Shown: positions 44,867 to 54,589, counted from the first letter of the stretch. The stretch: 64,000 nucleotides of DNA from Ktedonobacter robiniae (GCF_016587375.1 NZ_BNJG01000002.1:1984001-2048000); one strand, 5' to 3'. Notes: generated from the letters alone by a model not told the origin. A program made the numbers and translations.

Positions 44867-45118
44867 TGTTTTCCTGCAAACTGTTTTCTGCCGCTTCAAC
44901 TCCATGCGAGAATATACGGGAGGAGCGTCATTTCGATCGCCTCCATCATAATGTAGCATTACAAGCGGCAAAAATCGAGACCTTGCGGGAGGCTCTTTTG
45001 TTTTTTCTCCACTGTATCAAATCAGCATTCTTTTTTGCAACACAGCCGAAAAGAGGGCCTATCTAGGGGCTAGGTATCCGCCTGGCCAGACTTATGAATA
45101 GGTAAAGGAAAGAGAAAC
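44867..45118. other. intergenic, no gene seen
   Basis: Promoter side of the lipoprotein on one strand and the edge of the second IS630 element on the other. No motif worth naming. Confidence 0.4.
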
Positions 45119-46312
45119 TAGTAGTAAATCCATTTAGCAATTGACAAGGGTGAGATACTCATGAAAAACCCAGGAGCTTGCCATGAAACATCCCATCCCT
45201 GTCACGTTGACTGAGACAGATCGTGCCTCGCTGCAAACGTTCATCCATGCAGGCAAAGCCAATGCCAGAACGTTTACCCGAGCCCACGCCTTGCTCAAAG
45301 CGGCCGATGGCTGGACCGATCAGCAGATTTGCGAGACCTTCCAGATCAGCCGCAATACCTCCATTCGAGTTCGGCAATTGTATCTGCAAGGCGGACTCGA
45401 AGCGGTCTTGCAGGACAAGCGGCAGCAGCGCCGTCGTCAGGCTCTCACAGGAAGCCAAGCGGCTCATCTGATTGCCATTGCATGCAGTCCCACTCCTGAT
45501 GGGCATGACCATTGGACGTTGCGATTGTTGGCTGGCAAGGTTGTCGAGCTGGGATTTGCCGAATCCATCTCGCCAGAAACCATTCGCCAGCTCCTGAAAA
45601 AAACGAACTTAAACCTTGGCAACACGAGCACTGGTGCATCCCAACAGTAGGAGCCGAGTTTGTCGCGACGATGGAAGATGTCCTCTTCCTCATAGAGGTC
45701 GAGGACGATCCACACTCTCCCACTGTCTGCTTCGATGAGAAGTTGGTGGCTCCAGAGGCCGATGTGCGACCTTCTGTGCCAGCCAAACCAGGGCAAGTGG
45801 AACGCATCGATTATGAATACGAACGCTTGGGCACAGCCAACCTGTTTTTCTTTGTGGAGCCGCTTGCAGGCTGGCGTCACGTTGAGATGACCCAACAGAG
45901 GACCAAACGGGATTATGCTCATTGCATCCGCTGGCTCGTTGATGAGGCCTATCCGCACGCTGAGTACATTCGTCTGGTGCAGGATAATCTCAACACACAT
46001 ACCGCTGCGGCTCTCTATGAGACGTTTGAGCCCGCTGAGGCCAGACGCCTCTTGCAACGGATCGAATTCCATTACACGCCCAAACATGCTAGCTGGCTTA
46101 ACATGGCTGAAATTGAGATTGGGATTTTTACCCGTGGCTGTCTTTCGCGTCGGGTGCAAAGTCTGTCTGAGCTACGTCAACGCATTGCGACTTTGGAGTC
46201 CGAGCGAAATGCTCAGCGTTGTACCATTTCCTGGCGCTTTACCTGCAACGATGCTCGTGACAAGCTTCATGATCTCTATCCTGTTATCAATAACAAACTG
46301 GACTGACTACTA
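45119..46312 (+). mobile_element. IS630-family element 2 with TA target duplication
   Basis: GTAGTAAATCCATTTAG at the left and the complement of CAAACTGGACTGACTAC at the right share a terminal GTAGT..-TCC.-TTTG pattern. Each outer side is a TA (45119-45120 and 46311-46312). Confidence 0.65.
45183..46306 (+). CDS. IS630-family transposase produced by frameshifting at A7
   Basis: Frame 1: MKHPIPVTLTETDRASLQTF, RAHALLKAADGWTDQQICET, FQISRNTSIRVRQLYLQGGL (HTH) to ETIRQLLKK. At 45597-45603 (seven A) frame 2 takes over: LKPWQHEHWCIPTVGAEFVA, TVCFDEKLVAPEAD (first Asp), IRLVQDNLNTHTAAALYETF (second Asp), SWLNMAEIEIGIFTRGCLSR (Glu). Full length is about 370 residues. This is a different IS630 branch from the copy at 39 kb. 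Confidence 0.85.
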
Positions 46313-46592
46313 GGATGTCTTGAAATTTACATTGTTCCCTACTGGGATGAGAGTTACTTCGTCAGTTTGAAATGTTATATGTTGTGTGCCTGGTTAGACG
46401 ACATCATCTAGAATCACCAGAGCAAACTTGCGCGTTGCTATGCAACAATTCGGTTGGCCTATTTTGCCGTAATCAAATGCCACCTGATGCTGTCGCTTCA
46501 CTTATTGAGTGTTTTACTACCAATGCTGCATTGTATCACACTGTTCAGTTTTCTGTAGGTGGTCTCTCTAAGTTCTTTTCAAGGAGTTTTCT
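46313..46592. other. intergenic, MFS leader
   Basis: No separate gene; the frame here is the antiframe of the following MFS start. Ends in CAAGGAGTTTTCT, a ribosome binding site. Confidence 0.4.
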
Positions 46593-46798
46593 ATGCGATT
46601 TCGCTTGCCACAAGGACTATGGCATCACAAGGATTTTCTCAAATTCTGGACAGGGGAAACTATCTCTGCATTTGGCTCGCAAGTAACTGTGTTTGCCCTT
46701 CCCATTACTGCCGCGCTCACATTACACGCTACAGCCATTCAAATGGGCATTCTCTCGTTTTTAGCTTTTGCTCCCAGGTTGTTTTTGAGTGGGATTGA
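46593..46798 (+). pseudogene. MFS transporter N-terminal fragment, broken at a repeat
   Basis: MRFRLPQGLWHHKDFLKFWT, GETISAFGSQVTVFALPITA and ALTLHATAIQMGILSFLAFA give the first TM hairpin of an MFS_3 protein. The next word should be the cytoplasmic loop AGxxxDRxxRR but repeat copy C begins at 46795. The rest of the gene is gone. Confidence 0.75.
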
Positions 46799-46905
46799 CC
46801 CGCTTTAGAAGAGTACCTGAAGAGAAGAAGGAAGAATATCTCTTCTTTTGCCGAGGAAACCTGAACAGCGCCAAAACCTTGATTGTTATCTGCACGGATG
46901 TCCTT
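46795..46905 (+). repeat. dispersed repeat, copy C, at a gene breakpoint
   Basis: CCGCTTTAGAAGAGTACCTGAAG equals copy A and CAAAACCTTGATTGTTATCTGCACG equals the outer end of copy B. It starts exactly where the MFS homology ends. Confidence 0.5.
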
Positions 46906-47149
46906 AGCATCACATATTGGCGGGAAACAATCTAGATGTCGGGAGCGTCTAGATGGGAAAAGCGATTAGCAAGCAAGGAGGCAATAGGGCATACAGTATG
47001 GGCCTTTCCTGTTTTTGTGCGAATTTAAGGGAAGAAATGATGGAGTACTTCATATCGAACACGCCACAAAAACTGGGTAAACTCACTCTGCATGTTGCAC
47101 TGACGACAGCAGAAGATCTCCAGACAAGGCTAATCCAGGTGGAGGAGCA

Positions 47150-47960
47150 GATTACCAAAAAACAGAGAAAAGCAGATTGACGCAGTGCCTCGTTCCAGGC
47201 TTTGCTGAAAGAACGTGCTGGCAAATTCCGCTGTGTCATGGTCCAGGCCAACGTTGACGAAGCCCTGATTATGGACCAGGTCGTAACCCCCATAAGGAAT
47301 GGCTTTGCCATCAGCGAGGGGCAAAAAGTCATAGACATTGACTTCCGTTTGCGCTCCCTTGGCTTGCCATGTTGAGTCATTGTTCTTGAAATTCCCGATC
47401 AACTCCTTTTTCTTGCAATCGGCAGAAATGATCGAGTTGCCCTGCTGTTCAAACGCCTGGCATTGCCCTTTGATGTGATGAAATTGAGCATCTCGATCAG
47501 GATGAGAGACCCCTTCGATGTTCTTTTTATTGGCACGTAAGGAGAAGCACAGATCGTGAAGCAATTCTGCCAAGGCTGATTTCTTGATTTGGTGCCCCAG
47601 AGCTTCCAATGCCTTGACCAACTGTGCCAGGGACTTGGTCGTCCATCGCACCAGACTCATCGGATCACCTTTGGGATCGAGCAGGCTTTCCAGATCTGCT
47701 TGCAACGTCGCATCTTGCTCCACGGCTTTCTTTCTTCCTCCACCAGTTTGACGAAGGCGCTCTCCAGGCCGGTAGCACTCTCCTGTTTCCAACTCGTGCA
47801 GCCCTCGCTTTACCGTATTTCTTGACGCTCCTGCTTCCATGGCACCCTCTGCCACGCTTCCTCTCTGTTGTGCTTCCATGGCAAGATATTGCCTCCACTA
47901 CTTTTCGTTGAGTAAGGCTCGCATCTCTTGATAGATGTGTTGTTTCGATCCCGTCTTCAT
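47150..47960 (-). pseudogene. ISAzo13-family transposase, nonsense codon and missing C-terminus
   Basis: MKTGSKQHIYQEMRALLNEK, TAG, then YLAMEAQQRGSVAEGAMEAG (HTH) and ASRNTVKRGLHELETGECY. The DDE part reads LVRWTTKSLAQLVKALEALG, SALAELLHDLCFSLRANKKN, IISADCKKKELIGNFKNNDS and GFVNVGLDHDTAEFAS. After that the C-terminus with the last acidic residue is missing. Its 5' end adjoins the IS982 element, which probably inserted beside it. Confidence 0.8.
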
Positions 47961-47971
47961 GCCATCAGCAT

Positions 47972-49003
47972 ACGCTTGGTGTGAGTTAGAAATCAAGTAA
48001 GTCGGCAAAAGCCAGTGGCGGGCGTCCCAGCAGAAGATTGAGCCAACAACAAAAGTTGTTGGAGCCCACTTTGGCAGCAAGGCGAGCGCGAAAGCCGGGC
48101 ACCGTATGAAGTCGATCGGTTGCCAGGCGAAAAGCCAAGTGCAACTTGCCGGAAACACTTTCGATCACCTGGCGAACGCCGTGCATCCAGCGCCGCCAGC
48201 GGGGAGAGGGCTCAGTGACTGGCTTGCGATTGTGCGATTGAGTCAGTACAGCCGCATGAGCGTCGTGAAGCCAATGCAGTTGCAGCGGTTCGCTGGCGAA
48301 GCCGCGATCAGCGGCGTAGGTTGGAAAGGCTTGCCCAGGGCTTGATAAGCGAGCAGAGGGATGAGCCCGCAGACCGAGAAAGGTCTCGGCCAAGCGAGTG
48401 TCATGCACGCTCGCCTGGGAGAAGCCAAAGCCGGTCAAAAAGCCTGTGGGGGTATGGCCATCAGGACGTGGAAACCCATGTACGAGCTGATGCGGCTGCA
48501 TCAGCCTTTGTCAGCAACGCCGGCCAACCAGCCTCCTCCTCGCCGTTTGATGCAACGAGCCGGGACACCGGTGGCATCCAGGATCTGATATAGCTCTTCG
48601 GATTGGCCCAGTCGGAGCGAGGCGAGCAGGCAAGCGATCTGTTCGATCAACTGCGCACAAGCATGCTCACCTCGCACAAATTGGTTGTGGTCGGGAAGCA
48701 TCGGAAAGGCGGCTTTCAAATGACGCTGCGCAAAGCGATAAAAGGCCTGTTCGCTGGGAAATCGCGCCCATTGTCCAAACAATGCCAGGGTGAGGAGTTC
48801 ACTCAAGCCCAGCTTAGGGGCTGGCCCAGGGTGTCTGGGCATCGACAAACTATGCTGCTTGCACAGGTCATCGACCATGACGTAGAGTACAGTTAGAAAG
48901 GTATCCAGGTGTTCCATTGTAAGCTCCTTGAAGGTTCTTGATTTCAGCTTACTTTAGAGCCTGGATACCTTTTTTCAAGCGTTTTCTAACTCACACCAAG
49001 CGT
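47972..49003 (-). mobile_element. IS982-family element with 21-bp perfect terminal inverted repeats
   Basis: ACGCTTGGTGTGAGTTAGAAA at 47972-47992 is exactly complemented at 48983-49003. The 1032-bp length is normal for IS982. The transposase inside has one nonsense codon. Confidence 0.85.
47986..48917 (-). pseudogene. IS982-family transposase, one Trp-to-TGA nonsense
   Basis: MEHLDTFLTVLYVMVDDLCK, PKLGLSELLTLALFGQWARF, ELYQILDATGVPARC (first Asp region) and GGGWLAGVADKG, then TGA where relatives have Trp. It continues CSRISSYMGFHVLMAI, then in the next frame TGFLTGFGFSQASVHDTRLA, TYAADRGFASEPLQL (second Asp) and RQVIESVSGKLH (Glu). A shift follows the nonsense. The perfect ends suggest a recent insertion, mutated afterwards or mobilised in trans. 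Confidence 0.75.
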
Positions 49004-49028
49004 TCATATATGCCGCGTCTGCCTTCTG

Positions 49029-49616
49029 CTACTTTGCCGAGCGATCCGGTTCGTAGCGCAGGGCCACAACTCCACTCTGAAAGGTCTTTGAGGCCAGCAG
49101 TTTGAGCGGGAATGAACGGGTGACGCCGGCAAAGAGGGCCTTGCCCTCGCCAAGGATCGTTGGATTGATATTGATGCGATATTCGTCAATCAGATCCAGT
49201 TCCATAAACGTGCGCGCCAGCATGGGACTGCCGAGGAACCAGATATCCTTGCCTGGCTGCTGTTTGATGGCATTAATTTCTTCGGCGATGTGATCCTTGA
49301 TCAGCACGGTATTCTGTGCATTGTTCCATGCAACGCGCTCCAATGTGCGCGAGACCACAATCTTGGTGGCAGCGTCCAGAAAGCGCGCGTGTTCGAGTTC
49401 GGCTGGAGTGCTGGCGGGATTGCCCGGCACTGTGAGCCAGTAGCTGGCCATGCCTTCATACGTTCTGCGCCCCCAGATCACGGCGTCTGTGAGCACGTGC
49501 AAGGAATGGGCATCCTGCTCCAATTCGTGATCATACGCAATCCAATCCAGTTCGTCGTTGGGACCCGAGGTAAAGCCATTCAGCGAAAGATGGATCAGAG
49601 AAATGATTTTTCTCAT
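49029..49616 (-). CDS. dihydrofolate-reductase/RibD-C family reductase
   Basis: 195 residues, AAAAGGAGCATGCT before ATG. MRKIISLIHLSLNGFTSGPN opens the fold; VIWGRRTYEGMASYW corresponds to the NADPH-binding GRxTY motif; VVSRTLERVAWNNAQNTVLI, IWFLGSPMLARTFMELDLID (the GxxxLxxxL signature) and INPTILGEGKALF follow. Such stand-alone proteins are NADPH-dependent reductases of unsettled substrate. Intact, between IS982 and the TnpB element. Confidence 0.85.
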   Translation of the reverse strand: MRKIISLIHLSLNGFTSGPNDELDWIAYDHELEQDAHSLHVLTDAVIWGRRTYEGMASYWLTVPGNPASTPAELEHARFLDAATKIVVSRTLERVAWNNAQNTVLIKDHIAEEINAIKQQPGKDIWFLGSPMLARTFMELDLIDEYRININPTILGEGKALFAGVTRSFPLKLLASKTFQSGVVALRYEPDRSAK

Positions 49617-49738
49617 AGCATGCTCCTTTTATCGTTCAACTCTGATTTAACCAGTGTAGCCGCTTTCTTCACATGAAGAGTCAGCAACACGAGTATGCTC
49701 TAACAGAGGAGGAGCGTCTTGAAGAAAATGGCCATCCA
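49617..49738. other. intergenic, start side of the reductase
   Basis: Holds the promoter of the reductase gene and abuts the TnpB element end. Confidence 0.3.
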
Positions 49739-49882
49739 TTGACATCCTCCCCATGGCTCAAGCCAGGGGATTCCTAGAGTCGCCTCTAGGGTCTGAGTCT
49801 TGCCAGAACGAGACAAAGCCCGTCCAGGTCTTACAGACTCTCCACAGGTGTTAAGGACCGTGAGCCCCACGGCCACAATGTT

Positions 49883-52279
49883 GTAGAGTAGACGGCCAGC
49901 GAGGTTCTGTCTCCAGGCCTTTTCTGCCCGTCCCTCTCCGAACCAGGGCTTGCATCTTTCGATGCACCCGGCTCTCCAGTCACACCCACTTCATGTCTGA
50001 AGCATCGTCACAGAGCGCCCGGCATGGATATTTCTGTGACACGACCAACATACGACAAGAGTTTTCCGTTTGCGGGCCGACATCACTTTTGCCCACAAAG
50101 GTTTTTCTCGTCTTCCTTTCTGTTCGAGGTCTTTCAGGGCTCGAATATGATGCACTTCCACTCGATCTGTTGAGCCACATAACTCACAGGCATCAGCTAG
50201 GAGGCGCTTTTCTAGTTCTGACCGGTTCGGCCAGAAAGGTTGGGGGTGGTCATTGAGGATTGCGTGTAGTTTTCTCTTGAGAGAAATGCCTCCCCACTTG
50301 GCGGTTAATGGTTTCTTTCCTTCGCGTGGGACAATGACTTGAAGCCCTCTGTAGAGTTTTCCGTCTCCTGTCCAGGTGGCTCCGTACTTCTTGTGGACCT
50401 TTTTCACGGTCGTTTTCAGTTTCGTTGCCAACGTTTTTGCTAGGGATTGTTCCATTATCCATTTCAGGCTGTTAAGCCTGTGAAGGTCATTTGCTAGTTG
50501 GTAATATTCCGCGAAACCCCGAAATTCCGATTGGTACTGAGCAACAATGGAGTATTCCGTGTTGTTGCTCAATTCTTTTCGGTGGACGGGCTTGTTGTTT
50601 CGCTGATATTTTTGGCATTTCTTTTGCAAGAGATCTGGTGGGACTCGTAGCCGAATATGGCCGTTGCTACTCCGTTTTTTCTTGGTTTGACGGGTGTCAT
50701 CCTGTGAAGCTGAAATGTGGTAGCTGAGAAATCGAGCAGCCTTGGTCCTTGCGTGAGTGATGAGAGTTTTCTCGTCCGATAATTCGAGCTTGAGTTCTTC
50801 ACGGAGAAAGGTCTTCATCTGCTCTTTGATGTCTTCAGCTTCTTTCTTTGTACCAGTGAGTCCCAGAAGCCAGTCGTCTGCGTACCGTACAAATTTGAGC
50901 CTTCGATAGTCAGGGTCATAGAGGTCTACTGAGGGGAGTCTCTGTGCGGCTTTGCGCGCTTTGATCGCCTGAGTATATTGTCCTCGTTTTCGTAATCGGT
51001 AGCCTTGACACAGAAGGTTATCGTACTCATGGTTTTTCTTTCGTCTGGCTCCTTTGGTATACATTGGAATGAGTGTATTTTCAACGTAGTCGTCGAATTT
51101 GCTGAGGTAAATATTGGAAAGGATGGGGCTAACAATCCCGCCCTGGGGTGCGCCACTGACTGCGGCGTTGTATCTCCATTCCTCTAAGTACCCCGCTCGT
51201 AGGAGTTCTCGGATGAGTCGAAGGAATCGCCCATCGTGAATGTGTTCAGCCAACGCTTGCATGAGGAATTCATGTGAGAGGCTGTCAAAGCACGCTTGTA
51301 TGTCTCCCTCAATGAACCAATTGACTCCGTGCCAGTTGTCGTCTATCTGCCTGAGCGCTGTATGGCATCCTCTGCCAGGGCGGAAGCCATGAGAGAAGTT
51401 GCTGAAGGTCGGCTCAAAGTAGCTCTCCAGGATCAATCGAATGACTTCCTGAAAGAGTTTGTCCGACCAAGTGGGCATCGAGAGCGGACGTTTCTTCGTC
51501 GAGTTCTTTTTCTCAATGTAGACACGTCGCGTTGGTGCCCATCGGTACCGTTCGGAGCGTAAAGCTTCGATAATGGTATCAATTTTTTGCAAGGACATCT
51601 CATCCACTGTTTCAGGGGTGCTCCCTGGCGTTGTGGCTCCGTTATTTCTGTAGATTTTGCCGTAGGCCATCAGATACAGATCGCGATTGAACAGGAGCCT
51701 AGACACTCGTTCCAATGGCAATCTCTGTTTGCCTCGTTCATGAATGATCCCTAAGATAGTTGTGGCAGAGCGCATCTCGCGCACCTCCCTATGTTAGTTC
51801 TCGGTGTTCCCTGTTTTCCTTCCCCTTGTCTCAGATATTATTCTGAGCATTTGAGTACTATGAAAACTCCGTCGCCATGAGCCTTTCGGCTTGTAGGCGA
51901 TCCCGTATTTGCGCGTGAAAGACGTAGTAGTATGGGGAGGTGCCCTTTGATTTCCTTGAACCAGTTCCTTACTGGTCGTTCACCGGAGAGAACATTTCCT
52001 ATCCGCCAAGAAAAGGTAGGTATTCCGGTGTCGTCACTTTAGATATGGTGTGACGGGCCAATGCTTAGACCACTGGAAACTTGGGTTCAGCAATTCAGCT
52101 TCACCATGCATACAGGACTTGCGGAGCCATGATGTACATATCTTCCCTCATACCCGCTTTACCAACATGCTGCTTTCCTCTTTGGGTTTCCCCTCTAAGT
52201 AGGTTGGTTGTCCTAAAGGTCTTGTTCTCAACCTTTCTCTCTTCAAGAGAGGATCTTTACACGCACCGAAACGGCGCAC
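49883..52279 (-). mobile_element. group II intron C (CL2-like), complete with ORF, 2397 nt
   Basis: The boundaries are fixed by restoring tnpB: 5' GTGCGCCGTTTCGGTGCG at 52279, 3' ...GTCTACTCTAC at 49883. Domain V is at 49974-49940 (GAGCCGGGTGCATCGAAAGA then TGCAAGCCCTGGTTC). A domain VI-like stem (GGCCTGG...CTGGCC) follows. The ORF occupies domain IV and stops 17 bases before domain V. All ribozyme hallmarks are present, so it should splice. Confidence 0.85.
49991..51784 (-). CDS. group II intron reverse transcriptase/maturase with HNH (CL2 type)
   Basis: 597 residues. ATTILGIIHERGKQRLPLER and SRLLFNRDLYLMAYGKIYRN begin the N-terminal domain. RYRWAPTRRVYIEKKNSTKK, RPLSMPTWSDKLFQEVIRLI, HGFRPGRGCHTALRQI, FIEGDIQACFDSLSHEFL, SGAPQGGIVSPILSNIYLSK and FVRYADDWLLGLTG give RT motifs with the catalytic YADD. 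The maturase region (EFRGFAEYYQLANDLHRL) and an HNH (CELCGSTDRVEVHHIRAL...CWSCHRNIHAG) follow. Intact; it may also serve the ORF-less relatives at 27 and 36 kb. Confidence 0.92.
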   Translation of the reverse strand: MREMRSATTILGIIHERGKQRLPLERVSRLLFNRDLYLMAYGKIYRNNGATTPGSTPETVDEMSLQKIDTIIEALRSERYRWAPTRRVYIEKKNSTKKRPLSMPTWSDKLFQEVIRLILESYFEPTFSNFSHGFRPGRGCHTALRQIDDNWHGVNWFIEGDIQACFDSLSHEFLMQALAEHIHDGRFLRLIRELLRAGYLEEWRYNAAVSGAPQGGIVSPILSNIYLSKFDDYVENTLIPMYTKGARRKKNHEYDNLLCQGYRLRKRGQYTQAIKARKAAQRLPSVDLYDPDYRRLKFVRYADDWLLGLTGTKKEAEDIKEQMKTFLREELKLELSDEKTLITHARTKAARFLSYHISASQDDTRQTKKKRSSNGHIRLRVPPDLLQKKCQKYQRNNKPVHRKELSNNTEYSIVAQYQSEFRGFAEYYQLANDLHRLNSLKWIMEQSLAKTLATKLKTTVKKVHKKYGATWTGDGKLYRGLQVIVPREGKKPLTAKWGGISLKRKLHAILNDHPQPFWPNRSELEKRLLADACELCGSTDRVEVHHIRALKDLEQKGRREKPLWAKVMSARKRKTLVVCWSCHRNIHAGRSVTMLQT

Positions 52280-53471
52280 CTTGGCAGCATTGATATCGCG
52301 GTCATGGTGGACACCACATTCCGGACAGTCCCATTGACGAACATCAAGCGCTAAGGAGTCGAGGAGATGACCGCAATCGAAACAGCGCTTACTGGAGGGA
52401 TACCATTTGTCAATCTTGACCACGTTGCGACCATACCAGTTGGCCTTGTATTCGAGTTGGGACACAAACTCGCTCCATCCCACATCGCTGATCGCTTTGC
52501 TGAGGGTTGGGTGCTTGACCATGTTCTTGACTGCCAACGACTCGACACACACCACTTGGTTCTCGTGTATGAGTCGGGTCGACAGTTTGTGCAGGAAGTC
52601 ACGGCGGCGATCAGCGATACGGGCATGCATGCGTGCTACTTTGAGACGTGCCTTGTCTCGGTTTTTCGAGCCCTTTTTCTTCCTGGCATGACAACGTTGG
52701 GCTTTGCCCAGTTTCTTTTCATCCTTGTGGAAGAACCTGGGATTGCCCACCACTTCGCCTGTCGAGAGGACCACAAAGGACTTTAAACCAAGATCAGCAC
52801 CAATCGCCTGCTCATTGGCAGGCAAGTGTTCAATCTCGTCTTCCACAAGGATGCTGAGGAAGTAGCGGCCAGCACAGTCTTTGGAGATGGTCACACTCGA
52901 AGGGGGGCGTCTTTTGGCAGAGGGCGCGACCAGCGTATATCAAGGGGTTCGCTCATCTTGGCGAGTGTGAGAGCTCCATTGTGCCAGGTAAAAGCGTTGG
53001 CGGTATAGGTGGCGGATTGCTTGTTGCGTTTTTTGTGGAAGGTGGGGTACTTGGCACGCCCTTCAAAGAAGTTGAGAAACGCTTTGTCCAGATGACGAAG
53101 AGCTTGCTGCAAGGGCACGCTAGAAACGGCGTTCAACCAGTGTGTCTCTTCTTGCTTTTTCAAGTCAGTCAACAGGAGACTCAACTCTTTGTAATAGAGT
53201 CGCTGATGATCGTTGTAATAGGCGTCGGTTTTCTTGCGCAATGCTCAGTTATAGACGAAGCGACATCACCCAAAGGTTTGAGCAAGGATCTGCTGTTGTT
53301 CTGGCGCGGGATACACGCGGTACTTGAAAGCGCGTTTCTGTTTCATAGGCTACATTATAGCAGTTACAGTGTAAAAATGCAACAATTGCACTGCCCTATC
53401 CACCCCAAGAAAGGAGCGCGCCATTCATCCCCATGTTTGAAAACAGGGGTCTTCTGGCGCGGTTAGATAAG

Positions 53472-53547
53472 GTTTTATCAACAAGCGGGAGCCATAGAGA
53501 CGCGGCAGGCAAGCCGCGTCTCTATGGCTCCCGCTTGTTGATAAAAC
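53472..53547. terminator. 35-bp perfect inverted repeat with 6-base loop
   Basis: Arms 53472-53506 and 53513-53547 are exact complements. It stands three bases past the araC-type stop codon (53551) and 126 bases before the TnpB start, between two genes on the minus strand. A transcription terminator is likely; the length is exceptional. Confidence 0.55.
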
Positions 53548-53550
53548 TCT

Positions 53551-54261
53551 TTAGCGGAGCGTCAGCCCATGTTGAGTCCGAGCAATGAGGGCGGGAGTGT
53601 AGCCAATGAAATGCTTCAGCGCCCGGGTCAGATGGGACTGGTCCGCGTACCCCGTCTGATATGCCGCGTCGATCAGCGAAACGCCCTGCCCCAGAAGCGC
53701 GGTGGCCTGTTTGGCGCGCTCGATCTGCTCAATTGTCTTGTAGGGGAGCCCGGTCGCGAGGACAAAGCGGCGCCTGATGGTGCGCAACGACATCTCTACC
53801 GGGTGATGAGCCAGGACCGCCTGCACCACGGGATCAGAGACCAGTACATGCTGGCGAACCAGGCGCTCAATAAAGGTCTCAACATTCTCATAGTCAGGGA
53901 TCGGCCAGCTGGAGTCAGCCAGATGAAAGGATGTTTGCGAGGCCAGGGGCAGGAACGCCTGCTCATCCAGCAAGCGTTGAATGGAGAGTGCGGGCAGAAA
54001 AGTGCCGAGAGGAAACGTGACCCCGAACCACTCGGTCCCTTCGGGTTGAGCCACAGGGGTTGCTCTGGTCAACGGTCCCTGTACAGAAATATGCAGCCTG
54101 TCGTACCGCTTGAGAAAGAGTAAATGCCATTGTCCGGAGGCCGGGCAGACAGGGGTATACCCTTGCCCGGCTCCGCCACGCCAGACTGCCTCAATAGAAG
54201 GAGAGTCCGAACCTCTCCCCTCAAAATACGTCTCCAAATGGTTCCTCCCTGCAAAGCGCAA
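53551..54261 (-). CDS. AraC-family transcriptional regulator
   Basis: 236 residues. The N-terminal part (YTPVCPASGQWHLLFLKRYD, GPLTRATPVAQPEGTEWFGV, TFPLGTFLPAL) is an effector domain. The C-terminal double HTH reads MSLRTIRRRFVLATGLPYKT, GQGVSLIDAAYQTGYADQSH and LTRALKHFIGYTPALI, complete. The start used is TTG at 54261 with AAGAAGG close by; a later internal start is possible. Intact. No regulated neighbour is obvious. Confidence 0.85.
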   Translation of the reverse strand: MRFAGRNHLETYFEGRGSDSPSIEAVWRGGAGQGYTPVCPASGQWHLLFLKRYDRLHISVQGPLTRATPVAQPEGTEWFGVTFPLGTFLPALSIQRLLDEQAFLPLASQTSFHLADSSWPIPDYENVETFIERLVRQHVLVSDPVVQAVLAHHPVEMSLRTIRRRFVLATGLPYKTIEQIERAKQATALLGQGVSLIDAAYQTGYADQSHLTRALKHFIGYTPALIARTQHGLTLR

Positions 54262-54589
54262 TGCCTTCTTTTTGCTTTAAGCTGGCATTCTCACAGAGGC
54301 CCAGAAAAACGGAAACAGTGTATGAACGCCTGGTGTGAGATAGTGTGGCATATCATCTCGGCCTCTCTTTGTCTATTTATTCTCGGAAATCCCCTAAGTG
54401 AAATCTCTAACGTTGGAGCTTTTGAGAAGAACATAACTTTCCTTTGCCTGCGCTGCATGATGAGAAGCTGTCTCACCTCCGAAACATGTTTTTCGGCTGA
54501 TCGAGAGAAAAGTGCTTATTTGTTGCTTTTATGCATCAATATCGATATATTGAGTTCCTCAAGGCATGTAGAATGGGAGGGGATCTGCT
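54262..54589. other. intergenic, 328 bp, no supported gene
   Basis: A frame from about 54320 (MNAWCEIVWHIISASL) is hydrophobic but has no homology and no good ribosome binding site. The last bases hold GGGAGGGG, the signal for the next gene. Confidence 0.4.

Larger units (their letters stand above)
49741..53346 (-). pseudogene. tnpB: TnpB (IS1341 type), split by intron C, with two nonsense codons and one frameshift
   Basis: Exon 1: MKQKRAFKYRVYPAPEQQQI, LAQTFG, TGA, CRFVYN, TGA (Trp in relatives), ALRKKTDAYYND, then a G6 run at about 52896 shifts the frame. QAIGADLGLKSFVVL has the first catalytic Asp, NQVVCVESLAVKNM the Glu, CFDCGHLLD...CPECGVHHDRDINAAK the zinc ribbon and final Asp. Exon 2 after the intron: NIVAVGLTVLNTCGESVRPG and GKTQTLEATLGIPW. 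The exon junction AAK-NIV is seamless. The gene is dead, so it decayed with or after intron arrival. Confidence 0.85.
49739..53400 (-). mobile_element. IS200/IS605-type (IS1341-like) TnpB-only element carrying a group II intron
   Basis: The right end is the hairpin at 49749-49769 (CCCCATGGCTCAAGCCAGGGG) closing with GGATGTCAA at about 49739, a standard IS605-type end where the omega-RNA also finishes. The left end lies a few tens of bases beyond the tnpB start at 53346. Intron C splits the gene. Confidence 0.75.

Noticed and set aside
46953..47180. 75-codon plus-strand frame (SNTPQKLGKLTLHVALTTAE)
   Set aside because: Helical-looking C-terminus but no ribosome binding site or family; may be a remnant, not enough to annotate.
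48480..53346. TGA codons at Trp positions in the IS982 transposase and in TnpB, suggesting UGA recoding
   Set aside because: TGA is also the normal stop of intact genes here (for example the RHH gene and IS607 tnpB), and the affected genes carry other lesions. Simple G-to-A decay explains it.
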